Source: Tritrichomonas musculus
Taxonomy: Eukaryota > Parabasalia > Tritrichomonadida > Tritrichomonadidae
Reading direction: 5' to 3'
Length of the DNA stretch: 64,000 nucleotides
Assembly (NCBI GenBank): GCA_039105265.1
Contig: JAPFFF010000011.1
Location: forward strand, 3,720,001-3,784,000
Part shown: in pieces, positions 8,601 to 17,944 of the stretch
Layout: each line of letters begins with the position of its first letter
Position numbering within the stretch: position 1 is the first letter of the stretch
Translations under genes and position numbers: made by a program
The notes under the pieces: model-generated
The model's input: the letters and a program-made list of their open reading frames with translations, nothing else
What the model was told of the DNA's origin: nothing
The model's database searches: none

Positions 8601-10652
8601 TTAATCATTAAGATTTCCAATTCTTGATCTCAATACTAAAGGTATGAATAAAACTTTTCCAGGAATATGTACATTAAGGGCCATTCCACCTTTTGCAACA
8701 GCAACTCCACCTTCAACAGCTGCGCCAACAGCACCTTCAACAGCAGCACCTTCAACAGCAACACCAACAGCGCCTTCAACAGCAGCACCAACAGCGCCTT
8801 CAACAGCAGCACCAACAGCTCCTTCAACAGCAGCACCAACAGCACCTTCAACAGCAGCACCAACAGCGCCTTCAACAGCAGCACCAACAGCTCCTTCAAC
8901 AGCAGCACCAACAGCGCCTTCAACAGCAGCACCAACAGCAGCACCAACAGCACCTTCAACAGCAGCACCAACAGCACCTTCAACAGCAGCACCAACAGCA
9001 CCTTCAACAGCAGCACCAACAGCACCTTCAACAGCAGCACCAACAGCTCCTTCAACAGCAGCACCAACAGCGCCTTCAACAGCAGCACCAACAGCTCCTT
9101 CAACAGCAGCACCAACAGCGCCTTCAACAGCAGCACCAACAGCACCTTCAACAGCAGCACCAACAGCGCCTTCAACAGCAGCACCAACAGCACCTTCAAC
9201 AGCAGCACCAACAGCACCTTCAACAGCAGCACCAACAGCACCTTCAACAGCAGAACCAACAGCAGCACCAACAGCACCTTCAGCAGTAGCTCCTTCAATA
9301 GCCCCAGCGGCAGAGCCACCTATTTCTGATATAAATGAAATAGCAGTTGGACCAAAGTAAATAGACAATCCAGCGATTCCAACTGCTGTAATTCCTACTC
9401 CAATTCTCCATAGTTTTTGCTTAAATTTTATGTATCCAAAACGGTTCATTATTATTTCCATTCTATTATTAATTAATTGAGTTATATCATTATTAATAAT
9501 ATTACTAATTTCATCCATTACTTCATTTAAATTAAAATAACTTATATCAAGTTTTTCTTCTAAAATTTGAATAAAAACTTGTATTGTTTTAGTAAATAAA
9601 TGAAAAAATACATTTCGTTCATCATCTTCAATAGACGTAAATATTTTATAATTATTTTGATCATTTTCATATTCAGTAATAATTGCACTTATTCTATTTT
9701 CATTTTCTTTATAAATAGATCTTATCTTGCTTTTCATTAATTGAGCAAGGAAATTTAAATTTGTATTCTTAAGAAAAGTTGGATCTAATGGATTTGGAGA
9801 CCTAATCATTGTTTTAAACATGTTTATAATTATATCTGAGTCTTTGGTTTCTATCCTATTGATTGGATTCTTTAAAGTATTGAGTAAATCATTTAAGATA
9901 AATTTAATTCCATTTTTAAATGATTTACTTTGATCTAAGACATCACAAGATTTATTGAAAACAGGAAGAGGCTTTGTATTCATTGTAAAGTTAATATTTT
10001 GGAAACGTTTTCCTTGCCAATTTTGAGTTAAGTCCTGAGAAATTGCATTATAGTTTTGTTCATTTGGGTTTTCATAACTTATACCCTTATTTTGGTTTAT
10101 ATTTCTAATTAAAGTCATCATTTGAATTGAAAAATCAAAACCATCATTATTTTCATGATGATTTTGATTTAATTTAAAATAACCTAACTTCAAAGCAGAA
10201 TAAATTTGATTTATTGATTCTCTTGATTCATTTAAATCAGCCAAAAAGATAATACATGAAGAGATTGCAATTAAAGGTGCGCATAATTTTGAATAAAATG
10301 TATTAAGTTCATCTACTGAGCCTCTATTATAACTGCCAAAACCTTCGATATCAGCAAAAAAAATTGATACTTCCTGATCAAAATTATCGTAAGGGCCATC
10401 TAAAAATACTCCATTTGTTTCTTCATCTTCTCCGTTTCCAACCCGATGAAATTTATTACCGGTGATAATTTTTATTAGGCTTGTCTTTCCTTTTTGATAT
10501 CCACCAATAATAATAACAATTTTTATGAATCTATTATGAGATTTATGTAAACTGCTACGAAATGCTTTCTTATCCCACTTAATATTGTTTTGTTTATCAA
10601 CAAATGCAATCTGAACGGGCTTGTTTTTCGTTGGATCCATTCGTTTTCTCAT
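8601..10652 (-). CDS. GBP/atlastin-like large GTPase with repeat tail
   Basis: This 683-residue protein starts with a GTPase domain. The P-loop GGYQKGKT is at residues 50-57, a G3-like DIEGFGS at about 101-107 (guanylate-binding and atlastin proteins have DxEG), and a helical region follows to about residue 410. A hydrophobic stretch (GVGITAVGIAGLSIYFGPTA) near 420-440 could anchor it in a membrane. The tail from about 455 to 650 is an eight-residue repeat (AAVEGAVG), after which a short unique end closes the protein. Large GTPases of this type usually act on internal membranes; that role is inferred from family only. The ATG at 10652 is followed by a second in-frame ATG four codons on. It stands alone on this strand. 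Confidence 0.75.
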   Translation of the reverse strand: MRKRMDPTKNKPVQIAFVDKQNNIKWDKKAFRSSLHKSHNRFIKIVIIIGGYQKGKTSLIKIITGNKFHRVGNGEDEETNGVFLDGPYDNFDQEVSIFFADIEGFGSYNRGSVDELNTFYSKLCAPLIAISSCIIFLADLNESRESINQIYSALKLGYFKLNQNHHENNDGFDFSIQMMTLIRNINQNKGISYENPNEQNYNAISQDLTQNWQGKRFQNINFTMNTKPLPVFNKSCDVLDQSKSFKNGIKFILNDLLNTLKNPINRIETKDSDIIINMFKTMIRSPNPLDPTFLKNTNLNFLAQLMKSKIRSIYKENENRISAIITEYENDQNNYKIFTSIEDDERNVFFHLFTKTIQVFIQILEEKLDISYFNLNEVMDEISNIINNDITQLINNRMEIIMNRFGYIKFKQKLWRIGVGITAVGIAGLSIYFGPTAISFISEIGGSAAGAIEGATAEGAVGAAVGSAVEGAVGAAVEGAVGAAVEGAVGAAVEGAVGAAVEGAVGAAVEGAVGAAVEGAVGAAVEGAVGAAVEGAVGAAVEGAVGAAVEGAVGAAVEGAVGAAVEGAVGAAVGAAVEGAVGAAVEGAVGAAVEGAVGAAVEGAVGAAVEGAVGAAVEGAVGAAVEGAVGVAVEGAAVEGAVGAAVEGGVAVAKGGMALNVHIPGKVLFIPLVLRSRIGNLND
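8697..9290. repeat. 24-bp tandem repeat (minisatellite) in GTPase gene
   Basis: About 24 copies of a 24-bp unit, with plus-strand consensus GCACCAACAGCNCCTTCAAC plus AGCA. The minus strand codes AAVEGAVG. Third positions vary between copies (GCG, GCT, GCA) and one or two units are shortened, as expected from slippage and unequal exchange. The unit lacks stop codons in several frames on both strands, which makes long false reading frames on the plus strand. Confidence 0.95.
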
Positions 10653-11845
10653 TATAAAGAAAATGATATGTTAAAAATGTTTCATAGTTGTTCTATTTTT
10701 GTAAAGAAAAAAACACTTTTGTAATAAAAATATGACTACTAAAATTCTTATCTCAAAATGACATATTTTTATATGAATTTTAGTTAGAATAATAGCATAT
10801 TTTAATATTAAAAAGTTTAAAATTTTATTAACGTATCAAAATTTTGTAAACTTTTTTAACCAAATACTTCACATATCAGTTAAAATTATCATTTAAGTTG
10901 ATTCTTTTGTATAATAAGTTAGAATATATTTTTTTATACTGTTAAAATGCTATTTTTAATGATTTTTGCAGGTATTAATTTCGATTAATCAAGATTCGGT
11001 ATCGAATCCTTTTTTCCTATTCTGATATCGGAGTTTAAAAAAGTGCCAAGCCTGGTAATCGATATTAGAATAACAAGTCTATACACAAAAAATATATGCT
11101 GAAACATTCAAAGAAGTTTTCATTGAAAATTAAAAAACTATCCTTTTTCATATTCATTTTATTGCATGAATGTCCACAATAGAGAGTGGACAGGAAACAT
11201 AGGAATAATGTTATAGCATTCAAATTTGAATCAAGTAAAAAAAAGACAATTTGTTTAATATTATATTTATTTATTCATGTAATTAACTAAGCATAATAAA
11301 ATGCTTTGTTATATATAATTGCTTTCATTCAACATTCGTATTTAATCAATAATATTCTTTAGTCATCATTTGGTAATTATTTCATATTTGCATATTGTTA
11401 AATGATAATCATTCTTTATCATTGTCTTGTATAATTTCTGTTTCTTTTTCATATAATTTTCTTGCTAATTTTTCCTCATTTGTTATATTGTCAATATTTG
11501 GCGAATATCACTTTATTAGATTGTATCTGAAACTTTTTATCAAAAGCTGTGTCCATTGACAGTTTAATCAATTTGCTGTCAATGTTTTTTCTTTGTTTTT
11601 GTCATGCTTGATAAGAATTATAGTGTTCCCATTCTCTACTCCATCATCTTTAAAAGAACGATTTCCAAAAGAGATATTTTTTTATAGGATTTGAAAAAAC
11701 AATATTGTTACAAGAATACTCTTCATCTGCTATATTTTTCTTCTGTAACTTTTTTTCAAATAATGAAAAAATGCTTGTATGCTTTTTGCCAACAAAAATA
11801 AGTTATTTTGGTGAATAAATTAAAAATGAAAATTATCAAATCGAA
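10653..11845. other. gene-poor AT-rich stretch
   Basis: About 1.2 kb upstream of the GTPase gene. It must contain that gene's promoter, but no clear initiator is visible. From about 11,400 on, minus-strand scraps such as QRKNIDSKLIKLSMDTAFDK can be read between stops, so decayed host sequence may be present. No RNA gene or repeat is recognised. Confidence 0.45.
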
Positions 11846-12088
11846 GTGGATATGGTGCCCAGTTTGGATCATCCAATAGATTCTTTTGCCAATCATATAA
11901 AGAAGATTTTGACACTCCAAAAAGCTGATTTATTTTCTGGAAATATTTTGAGAGCTTCAACTATTGACATATTGAATTGCGTTTCAGACATTTATGAAAA
12001 TTTGGTATTTTTTCAATCTTTCTCTTCATTTTTTCATCAAAATCTTGTTCTTCTAATAAATCTTTTTGTGATAAAGGCTTCCTTATGG

Positions 12089-12089
<1 letters not shown>
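11846..12089 (-). pseudogene. possible DNA transposon (HTH) remnant
   Basis: On the minus strand a stretch reads FGVSKSSLYDWQKNLLDDPN followed by WAPYPLR, which looks like a helix-turn-helix region of a Tc1/mariner- or pogo-type transposase. Next to it, in other frames, are MSETQFNMSIVEALKIFPEN and KPLSQKDLLEEQDFDEKMKR. Frame changes and stops separate these pieces. No catalytic domain or terminal repeat is visible. The family guess rests on a short match from memory. Confidence 0.3.

Positions 12090-12153
<64 letters not shown>
12090..12153. repeat. 64-base T run
   Basis: An uninterrupted run of 64 T's on the plus strand (A's on the minus strand). On the minus strand it directly follows a short coding-like stretch ending in a stop (EELKALIG), so it could be the poly(A) end of a retrocopied transcript. 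A simple slippage tract is the alternative. Confidence 0.9.
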
Positions 12154-12154
<1 letters not shown>

Positions 12155-12511
12155 ATTTTAACCTATTAAGGCTTTTAACTCTTCAATATCATTTGATTTA
12201 TTTTTAGGATCAATGTCAAAAAAACGATAATAAAAATTCAATGTGCTTATATAATTTTTTGAGAAAACAATTTATATTTTATTTGATGTTTTTGAAGCAC
12301 ATTCAAAAAAATATTTTATTAGTTCAGTAACAGCAGGTTCATATGCTTTGAATAGAATGCTAAAACAATTTTTATCAAAAAGTTTGTATTGAAAATTACT
12401 TTTTGAGAGTGTATTTAACTTCACTTCACTTTTCATTGTGATAACTTTTTGATCATAAAAGTAGTTATATATTTGCCACGATTTTTGCACTTCGTTCAAA
12501 AACCGCGTCAA
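12154..12511 (-). pseudogene. scraps of an unrecognised host gene
   Basis: The minus strand has a 79-residue open frame (12511-12272, starting MTRFLNEVQKSWQIYNYFYD) and, further along, a piece reading FYYRFFDIDPKNKSNDIEEL. Part of the 79-residue frame is also present at 5866-5971, where it is interrupted by a stop. The pieces look like parts of a repeated host gene family, but I cannot name it. No start-side promoter is evident. Confidence 0.35.
12352..12460. repeat. dispersed repeat, copy 2
   Basis: Same-orientation copy of 5866-5971 with about ten differences, including TTTGTATTGAAAATTAC against TTATTATTAAAAATTAC. It lies within the longer 79-residue open frame, so this may be the more complete version. 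Confidence 0.7.
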
Positions 12512-12738
12512 ATATTTCCCATCCGCGACCCCAGCCCCGCTATGTCAGGTATGATCCCCCACTCCCATTAATGATCTTCCACTGGGCTTGTTCTCAGGAT
12601 TCCTCTCAACGCTCTGCTAGGAAGGAGGTCCCGTATCGTTAACATCAAAAAAGATATAGAAAAAGTTGTTAATTGTGTGGTTTACTTAAAACCTAGTATG
12701 AGAGTATTTATTAAACGTCCTCTCAATAAACGTCCTTT
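12470..12738. mobile_element. probable left terminal region of element A
   Basis: GC content rises sharply here compared with the flanks (for example CCGCGACCCCAGCCCCGC near 12,515-12,540), and the first gene of element A ends at 12,739. Terminal repeats of Mavericks are often richer in GC than the body, as in element B. The exact end, target duplication and matching right end cannot be set because the right end of A is outside the window. A short repeated AAACGTCCT lies near 12,714 and 12,730. Confidence 0.35.
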
Positions 12739-13200
12739 TTATGGCTTCCAATCAGGATCTTTTTTGTCGTCGTCTTTTTCTTCTTCTTTCTTTTCCTCTT
12801 CTTCAAATTCGTCAGATGTTAAAACCCATTCAATATATGGTTCTTTAGGTACTTCAGGGAATTTATTGGTTTCAAAACGATCGTGATCGACTTCTCTTTG
12901 AATGAAAGACTTTGTTGCTTCATATTCAGCACGATCGGTGACAACTTTATCCATTTTGAGGACAATTTTATGTACATTGGTATCAAAATCAAGTGAAAAA
13001 TTGAGGTCTTTGCATTGATTTTTGAATGATTGGTACATATAATATATGGCGATTCCTCTTTTGATTCGATCTTTTTCGACTTGATTATAGAAATAGCTTG
13101 TAACTGAGATATTAGGATTTGGCCTTTCTTGCTCTTTTTGCTTTTCTTGCTCTTTTTGCTTTTCTTGCTCTTGTTCGGGTACCTGTTGCTGGGACGACAT
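12739..13200 (-). CDS. element A left-arm protein, 153 aa, unknown
   Basis: The start is taken at 13200 (MSSQQQVPEQ) rather than at 13239. This ATG follows a promoter arm that mirrors the one before the divergent gene at 13333. The first 30 residues are a Gln/Glu/Lys repeat (QEKQKEQEKQKEQE), the middle 80 may fold, and the end is very acidic then Lys/Asp-rich. There is no membrane segment. No known domain is recognised. It belongs to the four-gene left arm between the element end and the integrase. Confidence 0.55.
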   Translation of the reverse strand: MSSQQQVPEQEQEKQKEQEKQKEQERPNPNISVTSYFYNQVEKDRIKRGIAIYYMYQSFKNQCKDLNFSLDFDTNVHKIVLKMDKVVTDRAEYEATKSFIQREVDHDRFETNKFPEVPKEPYIEWVLTSDEFEEEEKKEEEKDDDKKDPDWKP

Positions 13201-13332
13201 GAGAAAAAATGAGGTGATGAGGTGAGCTCGAAAAATCATATTTTTAGCGAGGGACCTAACGGGTTTTCGGGGTGGAGACCGTTTACCAAAAATCTAATTT
13301 TTTCTCGTCGCCTCATCACATCACTTTTTAGC
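13201..13332. promoter_or_regulatory. bidirectional promoter with mirrored arms
   Basis: The two ends carry inverted copies of one motif. On the plus strand CTCATCACATCACTTTTT ends a few bases before the ATG at 13333; on the minus strand CTCATCACCTCATTTTTT ends a few bases before the ATG at 13200. Each contains a trichomonad-type initiator (TCACTTT or TCATTTT). The middle holds TAACGGG and ACCGTTT, which resemble Myb binding sites. Confidence 0.6.
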
Positions 13333-15372
13333 ATGTCTAACAGCGACAACAGCAACAGCAACAACAACAACAGCAACACTCAGCAAAAGAAACCTGAAGT
13401 TGAAGAAATAACAAAAATGCAATACCTGCACGAAATTGCAAAAGCCGAAGCAGAAGCTAAAGAAGAAGAAAAAGAAATTGATTTGACTCATATAAAATTT
13501 CACCCATACAATCATTTACCAGCAAAACTCTACCACAAACAAATACAAGAATTTCAAGAAAAAGGGATAAAAACACCAAAAGAGCAACTCAACTGGCTAA
13601 ATGCAAATAAGTTATGGAATTCTTTAGATCAAGATCAAAAGTGTCTCCTTGCCGCACATTTATTAGGAGACGAATTATTTGCAGAAGGCGATAAACAAGC
13701 ATTACATTTGTTCATCGATGACGATAAACCAAATGATGACACAATTACAATTCAGTGCGCTACTTGGTGGGATGATTTGGAAAAAAAATTAGCAGATCTC
13801 AAAAAGCCAAAAATGGCAAAACACATCCAAAAGAAATTCGATTACAGACAAAATTATAGAGATGGCTTGCCATTCGATGTAATAAAGTTTTCATTGTATC
13901 AATATTTAGACCAATATCGTTCAGAGTACACAAACAATAAAGCACTTTTAGGGGAATTAACACCAGAAGATCCAAAAAATATTGATGAAATGAATGAAAT
14001 CATTGAAGCAGACCATCCAGAATTATCAAAAGAGCAACAAAACGCAATTTCAGAATTAACAATTGCGTATAGAAAAATTTATCCTTTGTCAACATTCGCT
14101 GATGCATATGCACATGCACGTGAAAGAATTGTTACAGTTATGGAAGAGCACAAATACCTCGAACATGTCCCACCTTTGATTGAATTGCTCACGGAAGAAG
14201 AAAATGTAAAATATGCACAAAAAATGGAAGAAGAGCGTCAGGAAGAAGAAAATGCAAAAGAGTATCTCATTTCATCAACAGCAGACATATTACAAAGAAT
14301 AAATCCAGGAATGTCAAGAGACGAGGCAATGGCCGATGCAGATAGCAGATTGTTTAACAAAATGTATGACGGTAAAAAGACAGCAAGAGAAATCTTCTCA
14401 AAGGATTTATTGAGCAGTGAAGAATTGAAAAAATGGGAATCAGCAACCAAGGAAATTAAATCAATTATAGAAATCCAAGAAGATTCTGATGATGATGTTG
14501 ATAAAGATGTTGACGAAGTTCTCGAAATCTTAAACAAATTGCCTCAAAAAGATGAAAAGGATCAACCAAAATCTGAAAAAGATGAAAAGGATCAACCAAA
14601 ACCTGAAAAAGATGAAAAGGATCTCACCGCACCTGAAAAAGATAACGAAGACGAAAGCGAAAAAAATCTCATCTTTACCACCAGCAGAAAATTTCAAAAA
14701 CTATATCTCGAAAAGACCAATCAAGAAATTAATGATGAAGTTCAAAAAAGATTGAATGCCAAAATGAAAGGAAATCGAAAAGCATCAAGAATTTTCCCTG
14801 ATGAGTTACTCAATGATGATGAAAAAGAAAGATGGTCAACAATTGAAGACAACTATACTCATCAATTCGATGAAAAAATTTCCAAAGAAGTAACTACAAA
14901 TGTTCTTTTTGATTTACAGACGGAGAACGACTCACTAGTATTGCCACCACCAGGAATGAGCAAAGAAGACTGGGCAAGAATGAATGCCGATCCTAACAAA
15001 TTAAAAGCAGATATTTATAAAAAATTACAAGACCTCCCACCACCACCACAACTTCCACCTCCACCAGAAAATTGGCAAGAATTACCTCAAACTCACAAAT
15101 GGGGAAATATACAAGAATTCACATCCGATCAAAAATCTCAAAAGGAAATTCAGCTAAGAAATGAATTGATCGAATTCTTCAAAAAGCGATACAATGGGGA
15201 CGAGAATTTGGCAAATGAAGTCGTTCACGCAAGAATTGCCGAATTTCAAAAGAAAACACCAAACGTATCCTGGTTCAAATTCCACATTGACAATTTCCTC
15301 ACCGCAGTTGAACGTCAAGATCTACACACTGAACCAGTTCCACCTAACGTTCAAGAAGTTGACGAAAAATAA
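13333..15372 (+). CDS. element A large left-arm protein, 679 aa, unknown
   Basis: The ATG at 13333 follows the CATCACTTTTT initiator, so it is preferred over an upstream non-ATG start. The protein opens with a Ser/Asn tract and then runs as a charged, mainly helical protein. Near residues 410-440 there are three copies of a ten-residue repeat (DEKDQPKSEK, DEKDQPKPEK, DEKDLTAPEK), and near 560-580 a proline tract (LPPPPQLPPPPENW). No enzyme motif, signal peptide or membrane segment is seen. In its place and size it could be a structural or host-interaction protein, but this is a guess. Confidence 0.6.
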   Translation: MSNSDNSNSNNNNSNTQQKKPEVEEITKMQYLHEIAKAEAEAKEEEKEIDLTHIKFHPYNHLPAKLYHKQIQEFQEKGIKTPKEQLNWLNANKLWNSLDQDQKCLLAAHLLGDELFAEGDKQALHLFIDDDKPNDDTITIQCATWWDDLEKKLADLKKPKMAKHIQKKFDYRQNYRDGLPFDVIKFSLYQYLDQYRSEYTNNKALLGELTPEDPKNIDEMNEIIEADHPELSKEQQNAISELTIAYRKIYPLSTFADAYAHARERIVTVMEEHKYLEHVPPLIELLTEEENVKYAQKMEEERQEEENAKEYLISSTADILQRINPGMSRDEAMADADSRLFNKMYDGKKTAREIFSKDLLSSEELKKWESATKEIKSIIEIQEDSDDDVDKDVDEVLEILNKLPQKDEKDQPKSEKDEKDQPKPEKDEKDLTAPEKDNEDESEKNLIFTTSRKFQKLYLEKTNQEINDEVQKRLNAKMKGNRKASRIFPDELLNDDEKERWSTIEDNYTHQFDEKISKEVTTNVLFDLQTENDSLVLPPPGMSKEDWARMNADPNKLKADIYKKLQDLPPPPQLPPPPENWQELPQTHKWGNIQEFTSDQKSQKEIQLRNELIEFFKKRYNGDENLANEVVHARIAEFQKKTPNVSWFKFHIDNFLTAVERQDLHTEPVPPNVQEVDEK

Positions 15373-15465
15373 AAATTCCGATTATTGAGAGGTCGGTATA
15401 AAAATTACTCTCAACAAGATTTAGGTTTCTAATAAACCTTTAATTTAAAAAAATTAACTTTTTAT

Positions 15466-15885
15466 TTATTTATCTTCTTTTGCTTTTTCTTTTGCTATTT
15501 CTTTTGCTTTTTCTTTTGCTATTTCTTTTGCTTTTTCTTTTGATATAGGAACATAATATCCTTGATCGTAACCAATCATCATTCCAGGTGACAAAAATTG
15601 TTGAATGAATTCGATATGAGTATCAAACCATTTAATCAAACAATCTTTTTTCCGTTGTTCTTCACGTGAGAAACCAGGGATGATGATTTTTAAGTTATGT
15701 TGCATTAATTGTCTCATAACATGAGCAACAGAAAGCAATTTTTCCATTGAAACATTCTCACCATATCTCTTTTTGAGTACTTTCCAAGCTTCTGTCTTTT
15801 TAATATTTTTCATGTCTTTTGCAGACATAGCTGGAATATCATCTTTAATTTCATTTTGTTCAGGTACACTTGGTTTGTCAGACAT
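15466..15885 (-). CDS. element A left-arm protein, 139 aa, unknown
   Basis: A small soluble protein with a folded-looking core (AWKVLKKRYGENVSMEKLLS) and a C-terminal tail of KEKAKEIA repeats (three tandem units, visible as a repeat in the DNA at 15480-15540). It is convergent with the 679-residue gene and divergent from the gene at 15974. The minus-strand start follows a TTCATTTTTATA initiator. Family not recognised. Confidence 0.55.
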   Translation of the reverse strand: MSDKPSVPEQNEIKDDIPAMSAKDMKNIKKTEAWKVLKKRYGENVSMEKLLSVAHVMRQLMQHNLKIIIPGFSREEQRKKDCLIKWFDTHIEFIQQFLSPGMMIGYDQGYYVPISKEKAKEIAKEKAKEIAKEKAKEDK

Positions 15886-15973
15886 TTATAAAAATGAACT
15901 TTTTCACTAGGCGACCGTTAACCAAAAAATCTTATTTTTTCTCGTGAGGTCATCACATCATTTTTATACAAGC
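15886..15973. promoter_or_regulatory. bidirectional promoter, second copy of the left-arm type
   Basis: The plus strand has GGTCATCACATCATTTTTAT shortly before the ATG at 15974, close to the motif before 13333, and the preceding TTATTTTTTCTCGTG is also shared with 13,290-13,307. The centre contains CGACCGTTAACC, a Myb-like site. The minus strand has its own TTCATTTTTATA before the ATG at 15885. Confidence 0.55.
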
Positions 15974-16252
15974 ATGGAAGCCCGTACGATCCAACACTTA
16001 CTCGAAGTTGTCGAAGCTCTTGATAGTGTTCATGAATGGAGAACTATTTCTGATGATCTTGATCAAAGAGAAAAAATGGCATATATGCTCCAAGAAGCTG
16101 CAACCAATATGAATCACATCGATGATGTTCGTGTGATAATGAATGATGGAGATAGCTCAAATGAAGAAAAAGCTAACGAACTTGAATGCTTCTTCATTGA
16201 AGAATTAAAGGCAGGTTTGAAAAATCTCAAACGCTGGAACGAAAGGAAATAA
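15974..16252 (+). CDS. element A left-arm protein, 92 aa, unknown
   Basis: The start at 15974 (MEARTIQHLLEVVEALDSVH) is chosen because it directly follows the CATCATTTTT initiator; an upstream in-frame ATG lies inside the promoter. The product is acidic and helical throughout, with no membrane segment or known motif. It is the last left-arm gene before the integrase. Confidence 0.5.
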   Translation: MEARTIQHLLEVVEALDSVHEWRTISDDLDQREKMAYMLQEAATNMNHIDDVRVIMNDGDSSNEEKANELECFFIEELKAGLKNLKRWNERK

Positions 16253-16650
16253 TTAATTAAATAAACAATTCAATTTACTGCATTTTTTGACACTCTTTTT
16301 ATTTTTTGCATTTTTTGACAATTCATTTTTAAGATTTCTAATTGTGATATTTGAATTCTACGTCCTTGAAAACCTTAAAAATATTAAAATCTTTGAAAAA
16401 GGTCCATTATTTTCCAAGATATATGTATTTCAAATTTTAAAAAATTCAATGGATGAAAAATTGAATATGGGGGTAAACAATTTGTCTCAAAAATATCTTG
16501 ATAATTATTGAACCTTTTAGGAATATTTTAATAAATATAATCTTTATTATTAAAAATATAAATAATATTATAATATAAAAGGATAATATTAAAAATTTTA
16601 AAAATACATTTTTTGACACCCCTTTTATTTTTATTGCATTTTCTGACAAT
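16253..16650. repeat. AT-rich gap bounded by two direct repeats
   Basis: No gene is seen in this 400-bp gap. A block of the form TTTTTTGACAC(T/C)C, a T-rich run, then GCATTTT(T/C)TGACAATTCA occurs at about 16,279-16,330 and again at about 16,607-16,655. Both blocks resemble the TTTTGACAC plus TTCA promoter type used elsewhere in A. The sequence between is very AT-rich. Confidence 0.55.
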
Positions 16651-17944
16651 TCAAATAGGATCTAATCTATAACGAGGTAATATTTGAGTATTTCCTTTAA
16701 GATCTTGTATTAAATATTTACCATTTTGAAAACCTTTTACAAAAAATCTACCAGGTTGAGTTATTGATCGTCTTTTTTTAAGAGTGTCTTTATTATTATA
16801 TATAATTACTTCTTGGTTTTCTTTTAAATTATAACCTTTTTGAGCAGAAACATTATAATTAGCTTGAGAAATACGTCTACAAATAAAAGTATATAAATCA
16901 GAATTATTTTGCATTTGACTAGGGGAAACATTCATACCTGCATATTTTGACAAAGTTAAGTGTGGGGCATTATTATATTGAACAACTAATTCTTTTAATA
17001 TTTCAGGGGAGATTTCTCTTTGAACTTCAAAAGCCATATCTCTCAAAGTTCTAATAATTCTATCAACTATACCTAATGAAGAATGTAATGGGCTAGTTGT
17101 TTGTTTTTCACCTGGTTTTCGTAAAAATGATGGATAATGATAATCATCCATTCTATCAACAGGTTCCCATTTAATTCCATTTGAGTTTAAAAAATTTATT
17201 GTTTCTTCAGAACAAAAACCTTTTTCACCATCTCCGGTCAATATTTTAGGTTTCATTCCTTGTTGAAATAAAGTATTTAAAGCTTTTGTTATTGAAATAG
17301 ATGTTTTTGTCCAGCAGTCATAATTTTATTTATATCACCAAAACATTCTCTACCTAAAGGAATTGCATATAAATATCGACTATTGGCTTCTATACAAATT
17401 AAGTACCCAACATTTTTTTCAAACATAATATCAATTAAATAAGTACCAGGTTCACATAATTTATGTAAATAATATTTTTTATTCTTATTAGTTGGAAATT
17501 GTTTCTTTTGAGCATAATCATCTTCAGAAACATAATTAGGCTCAATAACTTTTTCAAATTGTTTTAATAATACATGTCTTTTATTTTTATTTCTAAATGC
17601 AATATCAGGGACATTTGTTTTACCTTTGAATTCAACTATCATTCCTGGTTGTTCCATAATTTTTGTAATATATATTTCATACCATTCTTCCATAGTATAT
17701 TTATCTTTACCTTTTTTCCATCCAGAGGTCAATTTTTCAAATTCAGGAAAAGTACGAATATTTTCATTATGTAAATTATTAATTACATGGTTCTCAATTT
17801 TTTCTTCAAAACTTAATTCATCATCAGGAATTTTTTCATCTGTGATTACAGGTAATGATTCAGATAATACTTTTCGAAATTCTGAATAAGCATTATAAAT
17901 TTGTTCAAATTCATCATCAGTTACAAAATCTTTTTGATATCCTT
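16651..17944 (-). pseudogene. element A integrase (rve family), main part
   Basis: Two open stretches carry the retroviral-type integrase of a Maverick. Recognisable parts are a Lys-rich zinc-binding-like N-terminal segment, core pieces such as YLIDIMFEKNVGYLICIEAN and LTGDGEKGFCSEETI, the IVDRIIRTLRD helix and the C-terminal SH3-like segment ending QILPRYRLDPI. The closest relative in the window is the integrase of B at 25062-26444. The gene is split by element B, with its start-side piece at 40,685-40,784, and shows about one further break. Mavericks use this enzyme to insert into host DNA. Confidence 0.8.
17939..17944. repeat. target-site duplication of element B, left
   Basis: ATCCTT directly before the terminal repeat of B, matched by ATCCTT at 40,685-40,690. 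Six bases is the length known for Maverick/Polinton insertion. Confidence 0.9.

Noticed and set aside
8697-9290. CRISPR-like array
   Set aside because: Units are directly adjacent and coding, with no spacers; it is a minisatellite.
8644-9360. Long plus-strand open frames (Ala-Pro-Thr, Gln-rich and Ser-Asn-rich)
   Set aside because: They arise because the 24-bp repeat lacks stops in many frames. The minus frame has the GTPase domain and is the gene.
11846-12169. 107-residue plus-strand open frame ending in poly-Phe
   Set aside because: The Phe run is only the 64-T tract, and the start is the antisense of a transposase-like scrap.
12510-12660. GC-rich stretch as an rRNA or tRNA gene
   Set aside because: No tRNA cloverleaf or familiar rRNA core sequence is seen; its place next to the first element A gene fits an element end better.
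12600-12738. Exact left end and target duplication of element A
   Set aside because: The right end is outside the window, so no matching repeat can be read.
13222-13332. N-terminal extension of the 679-residue protein
   Set aside because: It has no ATG start and would translate the promoter; 13333 follows the initiator.
16287-16649. Small hydrophobic open frames on both strands
   Set aside because: They are in very AT-rich DNA, have no promoter or family, and overlap each other.
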